A stretch of 64,000 nt of DNA from Sinomicrobium sp. (GTDB taxonomy: Bacteria; Bacteroidota; Bacteroidia; Flavobacteriales; Flavobacteriaceae), in NCBI GenBank assembly GCA_029266035.1, contig JAJUFH010000010.1:24709-88708 (forward strand), written 5' to 3'. Positions 54,689 to 63,839 of this stretch are shown here, one piece after another. Both the position numbers and the translations under genes were made by a program. Within the stretch, counting starts at the first letter, position 1. Each line of letters opens with the position of its first letter. The notes beneath the pieces were generated by a model that saw only the letters and a list, made by a program, of their open reading frames with translations, had not been told where the DNA came from and did not search any database.

Positions 54689-55184
54689 CGAATTATATTT
54701 TGCGCCGTGAATATACTAAACCTGATTGTTATGATGCAAATTGAAAAATTAATTTCAAACAGGGGAGTTAATTAATAGTTAAAAAATAGAATAGTACGCT
54801 GTGAATAACACAGCCTTTGCAAAAATTATGATAATTTAACGGAGATGGGCGATTCTGTTGAAAATATAGCAGAGAGGGGTTCAGATATCTACTAGTTCTC
54901 CTTTGCCACTATCGCATATTTTGTACTGCTTTCGAGAGATTCGATTCGGTGTCAGACAGTAAGCTGTTAGGAGTCAGTGTGTTTGGAAAAACACCGGAAC
55001 TTTTAATATATTGTTTACAGTCGGCTAGGGAATAAAGTATTATTTTTATACGGAAATGCGATATAAGCCGGACTGTCAAATGGTATTTAAGCCCGGTTTT
55101 CACTTTTGTACTCCATCCAACACGATAAAAAGAACCGAAATATAAAACTGAGACAGTTTTTATAAACACTGTAATTTTAATAGT
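54689..55184. other. Divergent intergenic region between moxR and an SDR gene
   Basis: About 500 AT-rich bases without a credible gene. Visible structures are a perfect 6-bp hairpin GCTGTG/CACAGC at 54798-54814 and another GTGTTT/AAACAC at 54979-54994. TAATTTTA, one base off a -7 element, lies shortly before the SDR ATG. I found no perfect -7 element for moxR. Confidence 0.6.
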
Positions 55185-55952
55185 ATGAGTGAAGAAAAAG
55201 AACAACGCACTGCTTTGATTACCGGTGCGACTAGTGGTATTGGGAGAGCTACAGCTCAAATTTTTGCCCGTCACGGAATCCGCCTGGTGCTCTGCGGGCG
55301 AAGACAGGAACGCTTAGACAATTTGAAATTGGAATTGTCGGGGCTTACCGATGTACACACCCTGCAATTTGACGTGAGAGAGAAAAACGAAGTTTTTGAA
55401 GCGATTGGCAGCCTGCCAGCACTTTTTTCGGAGATCGATATCCTTATTAACAGTGCGGGTAATGCACACGGTCTCGAACCCATGCAAGAGGGGGATGTGG
55501 ACGACTGGGACGCTATGATAGACGGAAATGTAAAAGGGCTGTTGTACGTGTCTAGAGCAATACTCCCACAGATGGTACAGAGAAAAGGCGGACACATTAT
55601 CCACGTGGGTTCTACTGCAGGGAAAGAAGTGTATGCCAACGGAGGGGTGTACTGTGCGAGTAAACACGCCGTAGACGCCATTAGCAAAGGAATGCGCATC
55701 GACCTGATTTCTCACGGGGTAAAGGTAGGGGCTATTCACCCGGGAATGGTGGAAACGGAATTTAGTAAAGTGCGCTTTAAAGGCGATACAGAGCGGGCAG
55801 ATGCCGTATACCAAGGCTTGAAACCACTTAGCGCAGAAGATGTAGCCGATGTGATATATTTTATGGTCTCCAGACCAGCTCACGTAAATATAGGCGATGT
55901 AGTAGTACTTCCCCTTGCTCAGGCGTCTTCTACGGTAAGACATCGGGAGTAA
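55185..55952 (+). CDS. SDR family NAD(P)-dependent oxidoreductase (YdfG-like)
   Basis: 255 residues of a classical short-chain dehydrogenase. Cofactor motif TGATSGIGRA, then NSAGN, the catalytic serine in VGSTAGK and Tyr-x3-Lys in YCASKHA. The Arg in LCGRRQERL after the second strand suggests NADP preference. The sequence is close in style to YdfG/serine and 3-hydroxy acid dehydrogenases; the substrate is unknown. Single gene. Confidence 0.9.
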   Translation: MSEEKEQRTALITGATSGIGRATAQIFARHGIRLVLCGRRQERLDNLKLELSGLTDVHTLQFDVREKNEVFEAIGSLPALFSEIDILINSAGNAHGLEPMQEGDVDDWDAMIDGNVKGLLYVSRAILPQMVQRKGGHIIHVGSTAGKEVYANGGVYCASKHAVDAISKGMRIDLISHGVKVGAIHPGMVETEFSKVRFKGDTERADAVYQGLKPLSAEDVADVIYFMVSRPAHVNIGDVVVLPLAQASSTVRHRE

Positions 55953-56017
55953 GATTGTCTTTTGAGTTGTATTAATCTGTAAAACGAAAACCTATAGTCG
56001 GTTAGCTCGGCATTGTC

Positions 56018-57175
56018 ATGATCAATAAACGCCTGTTAGTAAAAAACCTCCTAGCTCATAACGACGAAAACAGTTTTTATGACAAAAAGAGGTTTGTCAA
56101 TATCGGAGAAAAAGAAGGGAAGGCTAAATTCTTAAAGCACGTTTGCGCCCTAGCCAATTCAAACCCTGAAAACAATTCCTTTATTGTAGTGGGTGTGGAA
56201 GACGAAGACAACGAGATTGTAGGAACCGATTTTTTTGACGATAGCAAAATACAAAATCTGGTCAATGCCTATCTCGACAATCCACCTCTTATTTCCTACG
56301 AGAATGTGCCCTTCCCACATCTTCCCGAGGGAAAAGTAGTGGGATTGGTGACGATAAGATCTACCGGAAAGTTGTGTTCGCTACGCAGAAATATATGGAA
56401 GTATTACGGAGGTGCGGTGTTTTTTAGAGAGGGCAGTATGAGTATGCCGAGGGTATTTGATACCGAGCTTAAAAACACCAATTCGGCAGTGGTGGCAGAG
56501 ATAGAATTGCACGCACAAAACAATATCGAGCTCACCCTAAACGGGGTAATCGATTTTTTATACGAGAGACATCGCGATTTGGAAGGGCATTACAAGGTGT
56601 TTAAAGAGCAGTTTGTGGTCTGTTGGGCAGGGGTGACCAAAAAGGTGAACGAAAGCGGAAACAAGGCAGAGGACAAGGTGTATTACTCCCGGGTGGATAT
56701 CGAATTGATCAACGAGCAGGTAAGACTGTTTTATTCGGCCTTAGACGAGGTGGAAATCAGAGTGAATGAACACGAGTTTTCTACCACCGAATACGTGCAG
56801 TTGGGATTGAACGACCACCAAAAGTACTATCCTCTAGAAACTGTGACGATCACCTTCAACGACAATGGGTCGTACAAGATAGACAGCACGCTTATCTTCG
56901 ATCCGCCGGAATACGACAGAAAGGTGTTACACCATGTGTACAATACCAATAATGTGCTGCTGCAAAAATTGAAAAAGGGAGTGCCGCTCAATGCGAATGA
57001 GCGCAAGGATATAGAAAACCTTCCGGCTACTTATCTCATCTGTGCATTAAACGGCTTTGACGATGCAAAGGAAAAGTTGGAACAACACAGAGAAGTGATA
57101 AAGGCCTACAACCGCGAGATATACGCATCGCTGAAAGAATCGCTGAGGGTACTCAGAAAAGTGAAATACAATTAA
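56018..57175 (+). CDS. AlbA_2 domain (Schlafen-like) ATP-binding protein
   Basis: 385 residues. The N-terminal 120 residues fit the AlbA_2 putative DNA-binding domain: KAKFLKHVCALANSNPENN, SFIVVGVEDEDNEIVGTDFF, and LVTIRSTGKL. The C-terminal 250 residues, including a helical end, are not recognised. AlbA_2 proteins are often called transcriptional regulators or ATP-binding proteins on weak grounds. The phosphatase gene follows 52 bases later in the same direction, so a shared transcript is likely. Confidence 0.72.
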   Translation: MINKRLLVKNLLAHNDENSFYDKKRFVNIGEKEGKAKFLKHVCALANSNPENNSFIVVGVEDEDNEIVGTDFFDDSKIQNLVNAYLDNPPLISYENVPFPHLPEGKVVGLVTIRSTGKLCSLRRNIWKYYGGAVFFREGSMSMPRVFDTELKNTNSAVVAEIELHAQNNIELTLNGVIDFLYERHRDLEGHYKVFKEQFVVCWAGVTKKVNESGNKAEDKVYYSRVDIELINEQVRLFYSALDEVEIRVNEHEFSTTEYVQLGLNDHQKYYPLETVTITFNDNGSYKIDSTLIFDPPEYDRKVLHHVYNTNNVLLQKLKKGVPLNANERKDIENLPATYLICALNGFDDAKEKLEQHREVIKAYNREIYASLKESLRVLRKVKYN

Positions 57176-57227
57176 GGAGGATAGAGGTGTTTTGCCACTG
57201 TATCCTAAAAAAGAAAGGCATAACAGA

Positions 57228-57956
57228 GTGAAAAAAACGTTTGTAGTTGGGGATATACACGGGGGCTTTAAGGCTCTCGATCAGGTTTTAAATGAGGTAG
57301 ACAGAAATCCCGAAGATACTTTTATCTTTCTCGGGGACTATGTAGATGGATGGAGCGAAACGCCCGAAGTACTGGATTTTCTGATGGAGTTTCGCGAAAG
57401 GCAGTCTTGTATATTTATTCGTGGAAATCACGACACCCTGTGCAGGAATTGGCTAGTGAAAGGGGAGTACGACGATCTGTGGCTCTTTCACGGTGGAGAG
57501 GCCACTATGGAGGCGTATCAGGGTATAGGAGAGGAGACGCGAAAAGCTCACGGGAGTTTTCTGGAGCAGCTGATCGACTATCATATAGACGGAAAAAACA
57601 GCTTGTTCCTACACGCGGGCTTTACCCATACCAGGGGTGTAGAACACGAGTACTTTACCGAAATGTTCTATTGGGATCGCAGCTTATGGGAAACGGCGCT
57701 TGCCCTAGATACTTCGATCCAGAAAGAGTCGTATAGATATCCGGCGCGACTATCGCATTACACAGAGATTTTTATAGGGCATACCCCGGTTACCCGTATT
57801 GGAGAGAAAATTCCCGTAAATGCCGCAAACGTGTGGAATGTAGATACTGGAGCTGCATTTAAGGGAGCGCTGACTGTAATGGATACCGACTCTAAGAGAT
57901 TTTGGCAAAGCGACCCCGTCTGGACGCTATACCCTGGAGAAAAAGGGCGAAACTAG
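57228..57956 (+). CDS. PPP-type metallophosphoesterase (serine/threonine phosphatase-like)
   Basis: 242 residues from the GTG at 57228, which gives KKTFVVGDIHGG right after the start as in the family; a TTG at 57192 is also in frame. Metal-site motifs are GDIHGG, GDYVDG (Gly where PPP phosphatases usually have Arg), RGNHD and IGHTPV. Family members cleave phosphoprotein or dinucleotide polyphosphate substrates (ApaH-like). The last four bases overlap the end of the convergent DUF1905 gene. Confidence 0.87.
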   Translation: MKKTFVVGDIHGGFKALDQVLNEVDRNPEDTFIFLGDYVDGWSETPEVLDFLMEFRERQSCIFIRGNHDTLCRNWLVKGEYDDLWLFHGGEATMEAYQGIGEETRKAHGSFLEQLIDYHIDGKNSLFLHAGFTHTRGVEHEYFTEMFYWDRSLWETALALDTSIQKESYRYPARLSHYTEIFIGHTPVTRIGEKIPVNAANVWNVDTGAAFKGALTVMDTDSKRFWQSDPVWTLYPGEKGRN

Positions 57957-58456
57957 AGCTTTTGCTCTCTGAATTGTCGGTGTAGCAATTTGTAATCTAC
58001 CTTCCCGGAAGTCATTTTTAGGTGGTCTAGGATGATGATGGATCGATGTATCTTCAAAGCCTCATTTTTTATTTTGGCGACGATTTGAATAAGTGTTCTT
58101 TTCTTACCTGGGGTCAGAGCTTCAAAAAGGCGGCTTCCTTCTTCATCGCTGTTCAGCACAGCCTGAAAAGCTTCGTCCATAGGAGTGCCGTAATCGGAGA
58201 GGTCCTCTTTTAGTTCTACCGATATGGCATCGCCTACTCGGGCTTTCAGCTGTGTCATTTCCTTCTTGTTCAGAAGTATGAAAAAAGAACCGTCGCCCGC
58301 AGGCATCAGAGAACTGTGTTTTTTTATACCTTGACCAAAATGACAAATCAATCTCTTGCTGTGGGACAGTGTTTTTGCGATCTCAGCCGGTACGGGAATA
58401 ACGTAGGTCCATATCGGAGAATCCATTTTTGCGATATGTGAAGAGAAAGAGATCAT
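57953..58456 (-). CDS. DUF1905 / YdeI-like protein
   Basis: 167 residues. The first half has the DUF1905 pattern (a small beta-barrel: WTYVIPVPAEIAKTL and GDGSFFILLNKKEMTQL, with AVGD-like VGDAISVELKED). The C-terminal half fits the bacteriocin-protection YdeI/OmpD-associated helical region (FQAVLNSDEEGSRLFEALTPGKKRTLI). Function is unknown. The start may be the ATG at 58426. It follows the thioesterase gene by 11 bases. Confidence 0.78.
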   Translation of the reverse strand: MISFSSHIAKMDSPIWTYVIPVPAEIAKTLSHSKRLICHFGQGIKKHSSLMPAGDGSFFILLNKKEMTQLKARVGDAISVELKEDLSDYGTPMDEAFQAVLNSDEEGSRLFEALTPGKKRTLIQIVAKIKNEALKIHRSIIILDHLKMTSGKVDYKLLHRQFREQKL

Positions 58457-58467
58457 TTGATTCTCAT

Positions 58468-58977
58468 TTAGACAAAAAGCGCCTTGAGCTCGGTGGCCTC
58501 ATTGGGCTTCATCTTTCCAGCGAGTACAAGACTCAACTGTTTTCTCCTGAGAGCCGCTTCGAAACGCGATTTTTCAAGTGCTGTTTCGGGAGCTAAAGGA
58601 GGGACTTCTACAGGTCGTCCTGTTTCATCGACGGCCACAAAAGTGTAAATAGCTTCATTAGCCTTTGTTTTAGAGCCGTTTTCTCGATCTTCAATCCAGA
58701 CGTCTATAAAGACTTCCATCGAACTTTTAAACGACCTGGAAACAGCTGCCTCTACAGTAACTACACTGCCGAGGGGAATAGCCCGGTTAAAGGCTACATG
58801 GTTTACCGAAGCCGTTACCACTATGCGTCTAGAGTGCCTTCGGGCAGCTATACTGGCCGCGCGATCCATTCTCGCCAGGAGTTCTCCTCCAAATAAATTG
58901 TTCAGCGGATTTGTCTCGCTGGGAAGGACCAAATCGGTCATAATAGTTCTAGATGCTCCAGGACTTTTTGCTTGCAT
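58468..58977 (-). CDS. Acyl-CoA thioesterase (hotdog fold)
   Basis: 169 residues with the YciA/cytosolic acyl-CoA hydrolase pattern: NPLNNLFGGELLARMDRAASIAARRH near the start and a central beta-sheet ending in EAIYTFVAVDETGRP. It hydrolyses acyl-CoA to free acid and CoA. A perfect -7 element lies 23 bases upstream. The DUF1905 gene follows in the same transcript. Confidence 0.92.
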   Translation of the reverse strand: MQAKSPGASRTIMTDLVLPSETNPLNNLFGGELLARMDRAASIAARRHSRRIVVTASVNHVAFNRAIPLGSVVTVEAAVSRSFKSSMEVFIDVWIEDRENGSKTKANEAIYTFVAVDETGRPVEVPPLAPETALEKSRFEAALRRKQLSLVLAGKMKPNEATELKALFV

Positions 58978-59000
58978 TCGCTTTGTTTCTAATATTAATA

Positions 59001-59008
59001 CAAAGGTA
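59001..59008 (-). promoter_or_regulatory. -7 promoter element TACCTTTG for the thioesterase gene
   Basis: Perfect TAnnTTTG on the reverse strand, 23 bases before the ATG at 58977. Confidence 0.6.
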
Positions 59009-59085
59009 CTATAAAATTGGAACAGCTAGAAAGTGCTTGAACATTATTCTTCTCTGTCGTTAGGCGTTGTGAAAAAGGAATAAAT

Positions 59086-60006
59086 TCAGTCTTTAGATAC
59101 GAGTAGCCAGGCTTCCGGGTTTTCTCTTTTGACACTGTTCAGGAAGTTGATCGCCTGTCTGGCGTCGGTAAAACTGTTGAAAGCCACTTGGTGAAGCCCA
59201 TGGGTGGTTGGGGCTATACGCTGTGGTTCGTAACCTTTTTTGCGAAGCTCCTCCATTTTCTTATCGGCATTTTCTGCAACGCGAAAAGCGCCAGCCACTA
59301 CGTAATACATAGGTTTTTTAGTAGCCTTCAATGTGATTGAAGGAAGATTTACAGGAGTGGTGTCAAAAAAGGTAGCCTTCTGTATACCTTGTTCTAGCTG
59401 CTGCTGTACCTGTTGCTCGGCCAGCTGTTGCTGTTGTTGAGATGAAATACGCTGTGACTGGTATACCACAGTACCCGCAGATACTGATAGCAACAATATG
59501 GCAGCGTATTTGAGATACGATCTCCTCCTAGAGGGTATGCCGATGGGGCGTACTCCCGTGGAGGAGCTGTCGTTATTTTGGGATGTGGGTTTCCTGATAA
59601 TCTCTCGGGCTCCGGTAGCGGCCATCCCGAAAGAAGAGGTGAGGTAGTTAGTCTCGGTAAACGGCTGAAACTGTATGCTACCCTCTTTGTTTAGCCACAA
59701 AAGTCCTATTTGCTTAAGGGAGAGCTTTTCTCCATTTTCCAAAAGCTCGTTCCAGTCAATCACTTTTTTTCTGACCTCTAATTCCGCTTCTTCATACGAA
59801 ATACCGAGAGTGTCGGAGATATGCCGAAGCAGTAAACCGTCGTTGGAAACGAGCTGAGCATTGAAAGACACTGCCTTGGAAGGAGGGAAAAAAGAGTGAT
59901 TGTGGATACGTGCCGACCGAAACTGGGTGAGAAATGAACCGAATTCCGGTACGGTAACGCATGAATACCTGTATAATAGTTCGCCGATATAGTGTTCTAA
60001 CTGCAT
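59086..60006 (-). CDS. HU-CCDC81 and SPOR domain membrane protein
   Basis: 306 residues. The N-terminal 125 residues form two HU-like units of the HU-CCDC81 family (LEHYIGELLYRYSCVTVPEFG, then LLENGEKLSLKQIG). After a linker there is a membrane helix near residues 165-185 (YLKYAAILLLSVSAGTVVYQ), a glutamine-rich stalk, and a C-terminal SPOR domain from about residue 230 (YYVVAGAFRVAENADKKMEEL). SPOR domains bind denuded septal peptidoglycan, so the protein should sit in the inner membrane at division sites. CATCTTTG at 60009-60016 is one base off a -7 element. Confidence 0.88.
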   Translation of the reverse strand: MQLEHYIGELLYRYSCVTVPEFGSFLTQFRSARIHNHSFFPPSKAVSFNAQLVSNDGLLLRHISDTLGISYEEAELEVRKKVIDWNELLENGEKLSLKQIGLLWLNKEGSIQFQPFTETNYLTSSFGMAATGAREIIRKPTSQNNDSSSTGVRPIGIPSRRRSYLKYAAILLLSVSAGTVVYQSQRISSQQQQQLAEQQVQQQLEQGIQKATFFDTTPVNLPSITLKATKKPMYYVVAGAFRVAENADKKMEELRKKGYEPQRIAPTTHGLHQVAFNSFTDARQAINFLNSVKRENPEAWLLVSKD

Positions 60007-60146
60007 AAAACAAAGATGGTGATTTTTTTGATGAGAGTAAAGGGTTGAGCCATAAAAATTATCAACAGCTCCTAAAAGCTTTTTATATAGAAAGAATAAT
60101 CGTATATTTATTGTCAGATTAAATCTTATTTTGTGTTCTCGAGACT

Positions 60147-61280
60147 ATGAAAACCTTGCCCGATTTACTTTATATACTCGCCTTACAATACGCTCGAGGA
60201 GTGGGAGATATCATGGCTAAAAAGCTGATTTCCCGCTGTGGTGGCGCTAGGGCTATTTTTGAGGAAAAACCCCGAAATCTATTGGGAATTAACGGAGTGG
60301 GAATGCGTATTGTAGAGAGTATCCGAAGAAAGGAGAATCTCAAGGCGGCAGAGAGAGAAATGAAATTCCTGGAAGATCAGGATATTGGCTATAGCTATTT
60401 TGAGCAGGACGATTATCCCGAACGTCTCAAGCACTGTGTAGACAGTCCGATACTGCTGTTTCGATCGGGCAATGCAGACCTCAATCACAAAAGGGTTATC
60501 AGTATAGTGGGTACGCGTAATATCACCTCGTATGGGAAGCGATTTTGCGAACAATTTGTAGCCGATTTGGCATCTTTCGATCCGGCGGTGGTAAGCGGTT
60601 TTGCTTATGGGGTGGATATCACGGCACACAAGGCGGCGATGGATTGTGGTTTGCAAACCGTGGGCTGCTTGGCCCATGGGTTAAATCAGATATACCCTAA
60701 AGCACATAAACCCTATATGTCTGGAGTAGAGTCTAGAGGAGGCTTTGTGACCGACTTTTGGAGTAGTAGTGCACCCGAACGGGAAAATTTTTTGAAACGC
60801 AACCGCATTATTGCTGGTCTGTCGGAGGCTACGGTGGTGATAGAGTCGGCTGCCAAGGGTGGAGCCTTGGTCACTGCGGGGATTGCCCATTCGTATCAGC
60901 GAGAGATCTTTGCCGTCCCTGGTCGTACTGATGATCGTTATAGCGAGGGGTGTAATCACCTTATACGCTCGCAGAAAGCGCATATACTCACCTCGGCCGA
61001 AGACCTAGTGTATCATTTGGGATGGCATCGTGAACCACTGTTAGCGCGTCAAGAAGCCTCGGGAAAACAGGGTAGGCAAGTTTCTCTTTTTCCACAACTC
61101 GACAGCGACGAACAAAAAGTGTACACCTTTTTGTCGGAACACGGTAGAGAGATGTTGGATATTATTGCTCTTCACTGCAAAACTCCTGTACATCGCATAT
61201 CTTCCATATTGATTGCACTGGAGATGAAAGGCCTGGTGAGGCCAATGCCTGGAAAACTTTTTGAAGCGGTTGGTCGCTAA
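60147..61280 (+). CDS. dprA: DNA-processing protein DprA
   Basis: 377 residues. There is an N-terminal helix-hairpin-helix part (GVGDIMAKKLISRCGG), the Rossmann-like core with SIVGTRNITSYG, VSGFAYGVDITAHKAA, IESAAKGGALVTAGIA and FAVPGR, and a C-terminal winged-helix-like part. DprA protects incoming single-stranded DNA and loads RecA in natural transformation. It stops two bases before the end of the convergent trpS gene. Confidence 0.95.
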   Translation: MKTLPDLLYILALQYARGVGDIMAKKLISRCGGARAIFEEKPRNLLGINGVGMRIVESIRRKENLKAAEREMKFLEDQDIGYSYFEQDDYPERLKHCVDSPILLFRSGNADLNHKRVISIVGTRNITSYGKRFCEQFVADLASFDPAVVSGFAYGVDITAHKAAMDCGLQTVGCLAHGLNQIYPKAHKPYMSGVESRGGFVTDFWSSSAPERENFLKRNRIIAGLSEATVVIESAAKGGALVTAGIAHSYQREIFAVPGRTDDRYSEGCNHLIRSQKAHILTSAEDLVYHLGWHREPLLARQEASGKQGRQVSLFPQLDSDEQKVYTFLSEHGREMLDIIALHCKTPVHRISSILIALEMKGLVRPMPGKLFEAVGR

Positions 61281-61282
61281 GT

Positions 61283-62251
61283 CTAATACCCGATTTTCTC
61301 CCGCACCCTTTGCAGTACTTCTCCGGCTACTTTTCGCGCTTTCTTAGCTCCTGTAGCAAGCGCCTGCTCTACTTCATCAGGATGCTCAGTGAAGTAATTA
61401 AAACGCTCTCTTTCTGTGGAAAACTTCGCGATGATAAGTTCGTAAAGAGCCTGCTTGGCATGACCGTAGCCATAACCTCCCTTGAGGTAGTTTTCGCGCA
61501 TGGCGGCTACTTGCTCCGCACTGCCGAGAATGCGGTACAAGGCAAAGACATTGCAGCGATCCGGATCTTTGGGCTCTTCTAGAGGAGTGCTGTCGGTTTC
61601 TATGCTCATTATCCGTTTGCGCAATTGCTTGTCGGGTAAAAAGAGGTTGATGGTATTGCCCCTCGATTTGCTCATCTTTCCTCCGTCAGTGCCCGGAATG
61701 TACTGAGTGTTCTCTTGTACTTTTCCTTCAGGGATTACAAAAGTTTCACCCATTTTACGGTGAAATCTCTGGGCGACATCACGGGTGATTTCCAAGTGTT
61801 GCATTTGATCCTTGCCTACCGGAACAATTTCTGCGTCATAGAGCAATATGTCTGCAGCCATAAGCATAGGGTAGCTAAACAAACCAGCGTTTACGTCTTC
61901 CAACCTGTCGGCCTTATCCTTAAACGAATGCGCAAGGGTGAGCCGCTGAAAAGGGAAAAAACAACTCAGATACCAGGCTAGTTCTGCCGTTTGAGGAACA
62001 TCACTCTGCCGGTAAAAAACCACCTTTTCGATATCGAGTCCGAAAGCTAACCAGGTAGCAGCGACATTAAAGGTGTTTTGCCTCAATTCATTTCCGTCCT
62101 TTATCTGTGTCAGAGAGTGCATGTCTGCAATAAAGAGGAAAGAGTCGTTTCCCGCTTGTTGCGACATCTCGATTGCGGGGAGTATAGCTCCCAAAATATT
62201 TCCAAGGTGTGGTGTTCCCGTGCTCTGTATACCTGTGAGTATTCGTGCCAT
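61283..62251 (-). CDS. trpS: Tryptophanyl-tRNA synthetase
   Basis: 322 residues, class I. The HIGH-type motif is in STGTPHLGN, and the KMSKS loop is intact in GGKMSKSRGNT near residue 195. MLMAADILLYDAEIVPVGKDQMQHLE is typical of bacterial TrpS. It charges tRNA-Trp. I see no perfect -7 element upstream. Confidence 0.97.
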   Translation of the reverse strand: MARILTGIQSTGTPHLGNILGAILPAIEMSQQAGNDSFLFIADMHSLTQIKDGNELRQNTFNVAATWLAFGLDIEKVVFYRQSDVPQTAELAWYLSCFFPFQRLTLAHSFKDKADRLEDVNAGLFSYPMLMAADILLYDAEIVPVGKDQMQHLEITRDVAQRFHRKMGETFVIPEGKVQENTQYIPGTDGGKMSKSRGNTINLFLPDKQLRKRIMSIETDSTPLEEPKDPDRCNVFALYRILGSAEQVAAMRENYLKGGYGYGHAKQALYELIIAKFSTERERFNYFTEHPDEVEQALATGAKKARKVAGEVLQRVREKIGY

Positions 62252-62438
62252 AGTTTAATTCTCGTCTTCTACCTGCCCGAAGAGGTGTTTGCGGAGGCAT
62301 TTTTACAAATACCAAATCTCTCGTAAAACTTTTTATCCCTGTGAGGCAGGATTACCCTTTGCAAAATAAAGACAAATTAAGAACATTTGAGGCAGATAGA
62401 AAGATAAATTTGCAGGAGAGCAGCAAGTGTGCCGCCGT

Positions 62439-62470
62439 AAAAAACCGCTTTTACTTTTGGCAAAAGCGGT
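62439..62470 (-). terminator. Terminator after the GlsB/YeaQ gene
   Basis: A perfect 9-bp stem (ACCGCTTTT / AAAAGCGGT, 62444-62452 and 62462-62470) with a 9-base loop. On the reverse strand it is followed by six Ts. It lies 39 bases past the stop. Confidence 0.85.
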
Positions 62471-62508
62471 GCTAGATTTTGAAATTGTACTGTTGAGATG
62501 CAGAGAAG

Positions 62509-62745
62509 CTACTTTTTAAATAGCCCTACCACAAAGAGTACCACAACGGCACCGATCACTCCGGTGATGAGGTCTCCCAACCAGCCGGAGCCAATGCTGA
62601 TATCCAGAGTTCCAAACAGCCAATGGCCGATAACGCTGCCGAGAATTCCCAATAGGATATTGAACAAGAGTCCGAACCCTCCTCCTTTCATGATAACTCC
62701 GGCGAGCCACCCGGCTATGGCTCCGATAATTATTGCGTAAATCAT
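62509..62745 (-). CDS. GlsB/YeaQ/YmgE family stress membrane protein
   Basis: 78 residues from the ATG at 62745, three membrane helices with glycine-rich packing: IGAIAGWLAGVIMKGGGFGLL, FNILLGILGSVIG, and LITGVIGAVVVLFVVG. Transglycosylase-associated (GlsB) proteins are small inner-membrane stress proteins of unknown mechanism. A TTG two codons earlier is in frame. A good terminator follows. Confidence 0.92.
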   Translation of the reverse strand: MIYAIIIGAIAGWLAGVIMKGGGFGLLFNILLGILGSVIGHWLFGTLDISIGSGWLGDLITGVIGAVVVLFVVGLFKK

Positions 62746-62795
62746 AATCAAAAATTTAAAGTTTCAATTAAAGATATGAATTTTTTTTAAAAGTT

Positions 62796-62803
62796 TAACT
62801 TTG
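62796..62803 (+). promoter_or_regulatory. -7 promoter element TAACTTTG for the acyltransferase gene
   Basis: Perfect TAnnTTTG only four bases before the ATG at 62808 (a second ATG follows directly at 62811). A leaderless or near-leaderless message is expected. Confidence 0.5.
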
Positions 62804-62807
62804 AAGC

Positions 62808-63554
62808 ATGATGAAATTTCTGAAATACCCTTTTATAATTATCTGGCGGATATGGTTCTATATACTCGTGTTTTGTACAGTGGTCATATTGTCGCCTGTA
62901 TTGCTTGTACTCACCTCGTCAGATCGCTACTATCACCAGCTTTTCTGGGTAGTGCGCAATATATGGGCTACCGTCATTCTCTACGGTATGGGTTTTATTC
63001 CCCGCATAAAGAGAGAACAGCAGATGGAAAAGGGCAAGAGCTATGTGCTGATCGCCAACCACACTAGTATGACCGATATCATGCTGATGTTGAGGGCTTC
63101 CCCTAATCCCTTTGTGTTTGTGGGTAAACAAGAGCTGGCCAAAATACCGATCTTCGGCTTTTTCTACAAGCGGGCGTGTATATTGGTAGATCGCAACAAT
63201 GTAAAAAGCCGTACAGCCGTGTACGAACGCGCCCAACAAAAACTTGACAAAGGCTTGAGTGTGTGTATCTTTCCCGAAGGAGGAGTGCCTGATGAAGAGA
63301 TCTACTTAGACGAGTTCAAAGACGGAGCATTCCGACTGGCTATTGCATATCAAATCCCAGTAATTCCCATGACCTTTGCCGATAATAAAAAACGCTTTTC
63401 CTATACTTTTTTGAGCGGGAGCCCGGGGAAAATGAGAGCTGTGGTACATTCTTTTATCCCCACCACAGGCCTAACTACAGACGACCGATCCGCCCTGAAG
63501 GCTAAGTCTAAAGAGGTTATTTACAATCAATTAAAGGAGTTTAATGGAAAGTGA
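62808..63554 (+). CDS. 1-acyl-sn-glycerol-3-phosphate acyltransferase (PlsC-like)
   Basis: 248 residues. One or two N-terminal membrane helices precede the acyltransferase domain with the HX4D motif in ANHTSMTDIM, the FVGKQELAKIPIFG block, and the FPEGGVPDEE block. It adds the second acyl chain to lysophosphatidic acid or a related lysolipid at the inner membrane. Single gene. Confidence 0.92.
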   Translation: MMKFLKYPFIIIWRIWFYILVFCTVVILSPVLLVLTSSDRYYHQLFWVVRNIWATVILYGMGFIPRIKREQQMEKGKSYVLIANHTSMTDIMLMLRASPNPFVFVGKQELAKIPIFGFFYKRACILVDRNNVKSRTAVYERAQQKLDKGLSVCIFPEGGVPDEEIYLDEFKDGAFRLAIAYQIPVIPMTFADNKKRFSYTFLSGSPGKMRAVVHSFIPTTGLTTDDRSALKAKSKEVIYNQLKEFNGK

Positions 63555-63761
63555 TTTAAGTATTTTTGATAGGCTTTTTTTGGGAGCGGCTTGTTTGTAG
63601 GTCGTTCTCTGGTGTGCTTGTGAAAAGAAGACTGCCGCCTTCTCGTTATGGCTCGGTGTCGCAGTGACGCTTCCCCCAGATGATGTAGGGTAAAATTACT
63701 ATGGAAAAATGTTAAAACGGGAACACAAAAGTATCGTTCATGTAATTTTTTAATTATCTCT

Positions 63762-63810
63762 TATGTATTATTCAAACAATATAGTATGTAATATTGTAAG
63801 TATGTATTAT
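63762..63810. repeat. 10-bp direct repeat in AT-rich gap
   Basis: TATGTATTAT occurs at 63762-63771 and again at 63801-63810, just before the -7 element of the ATPase gene. It could be a regulator site or chance in AT-rich DNA. Confidence 0.4.
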
Positions 63811-63811
63811 G

Positions 63812-63819
63812 TATATTTG
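63812..63819 (+). promoter_or_regulatory. -7 promoter element TATATTTG for the ATPase gene
   Basis: Perfect TAnnTTTG 20 bases before the ATG at 63840. Confidence 0.55.
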
Positions 63820-63839
63820 CAATTATATATCGCTGAATT

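Noticed and set aside
54909..55274. 121-codon reverse frame upstream of the SDR gene
   Set aside because: It begins inside the SDR gene on the opposite strand and continues into AT-rich intergenic DNA without family features.
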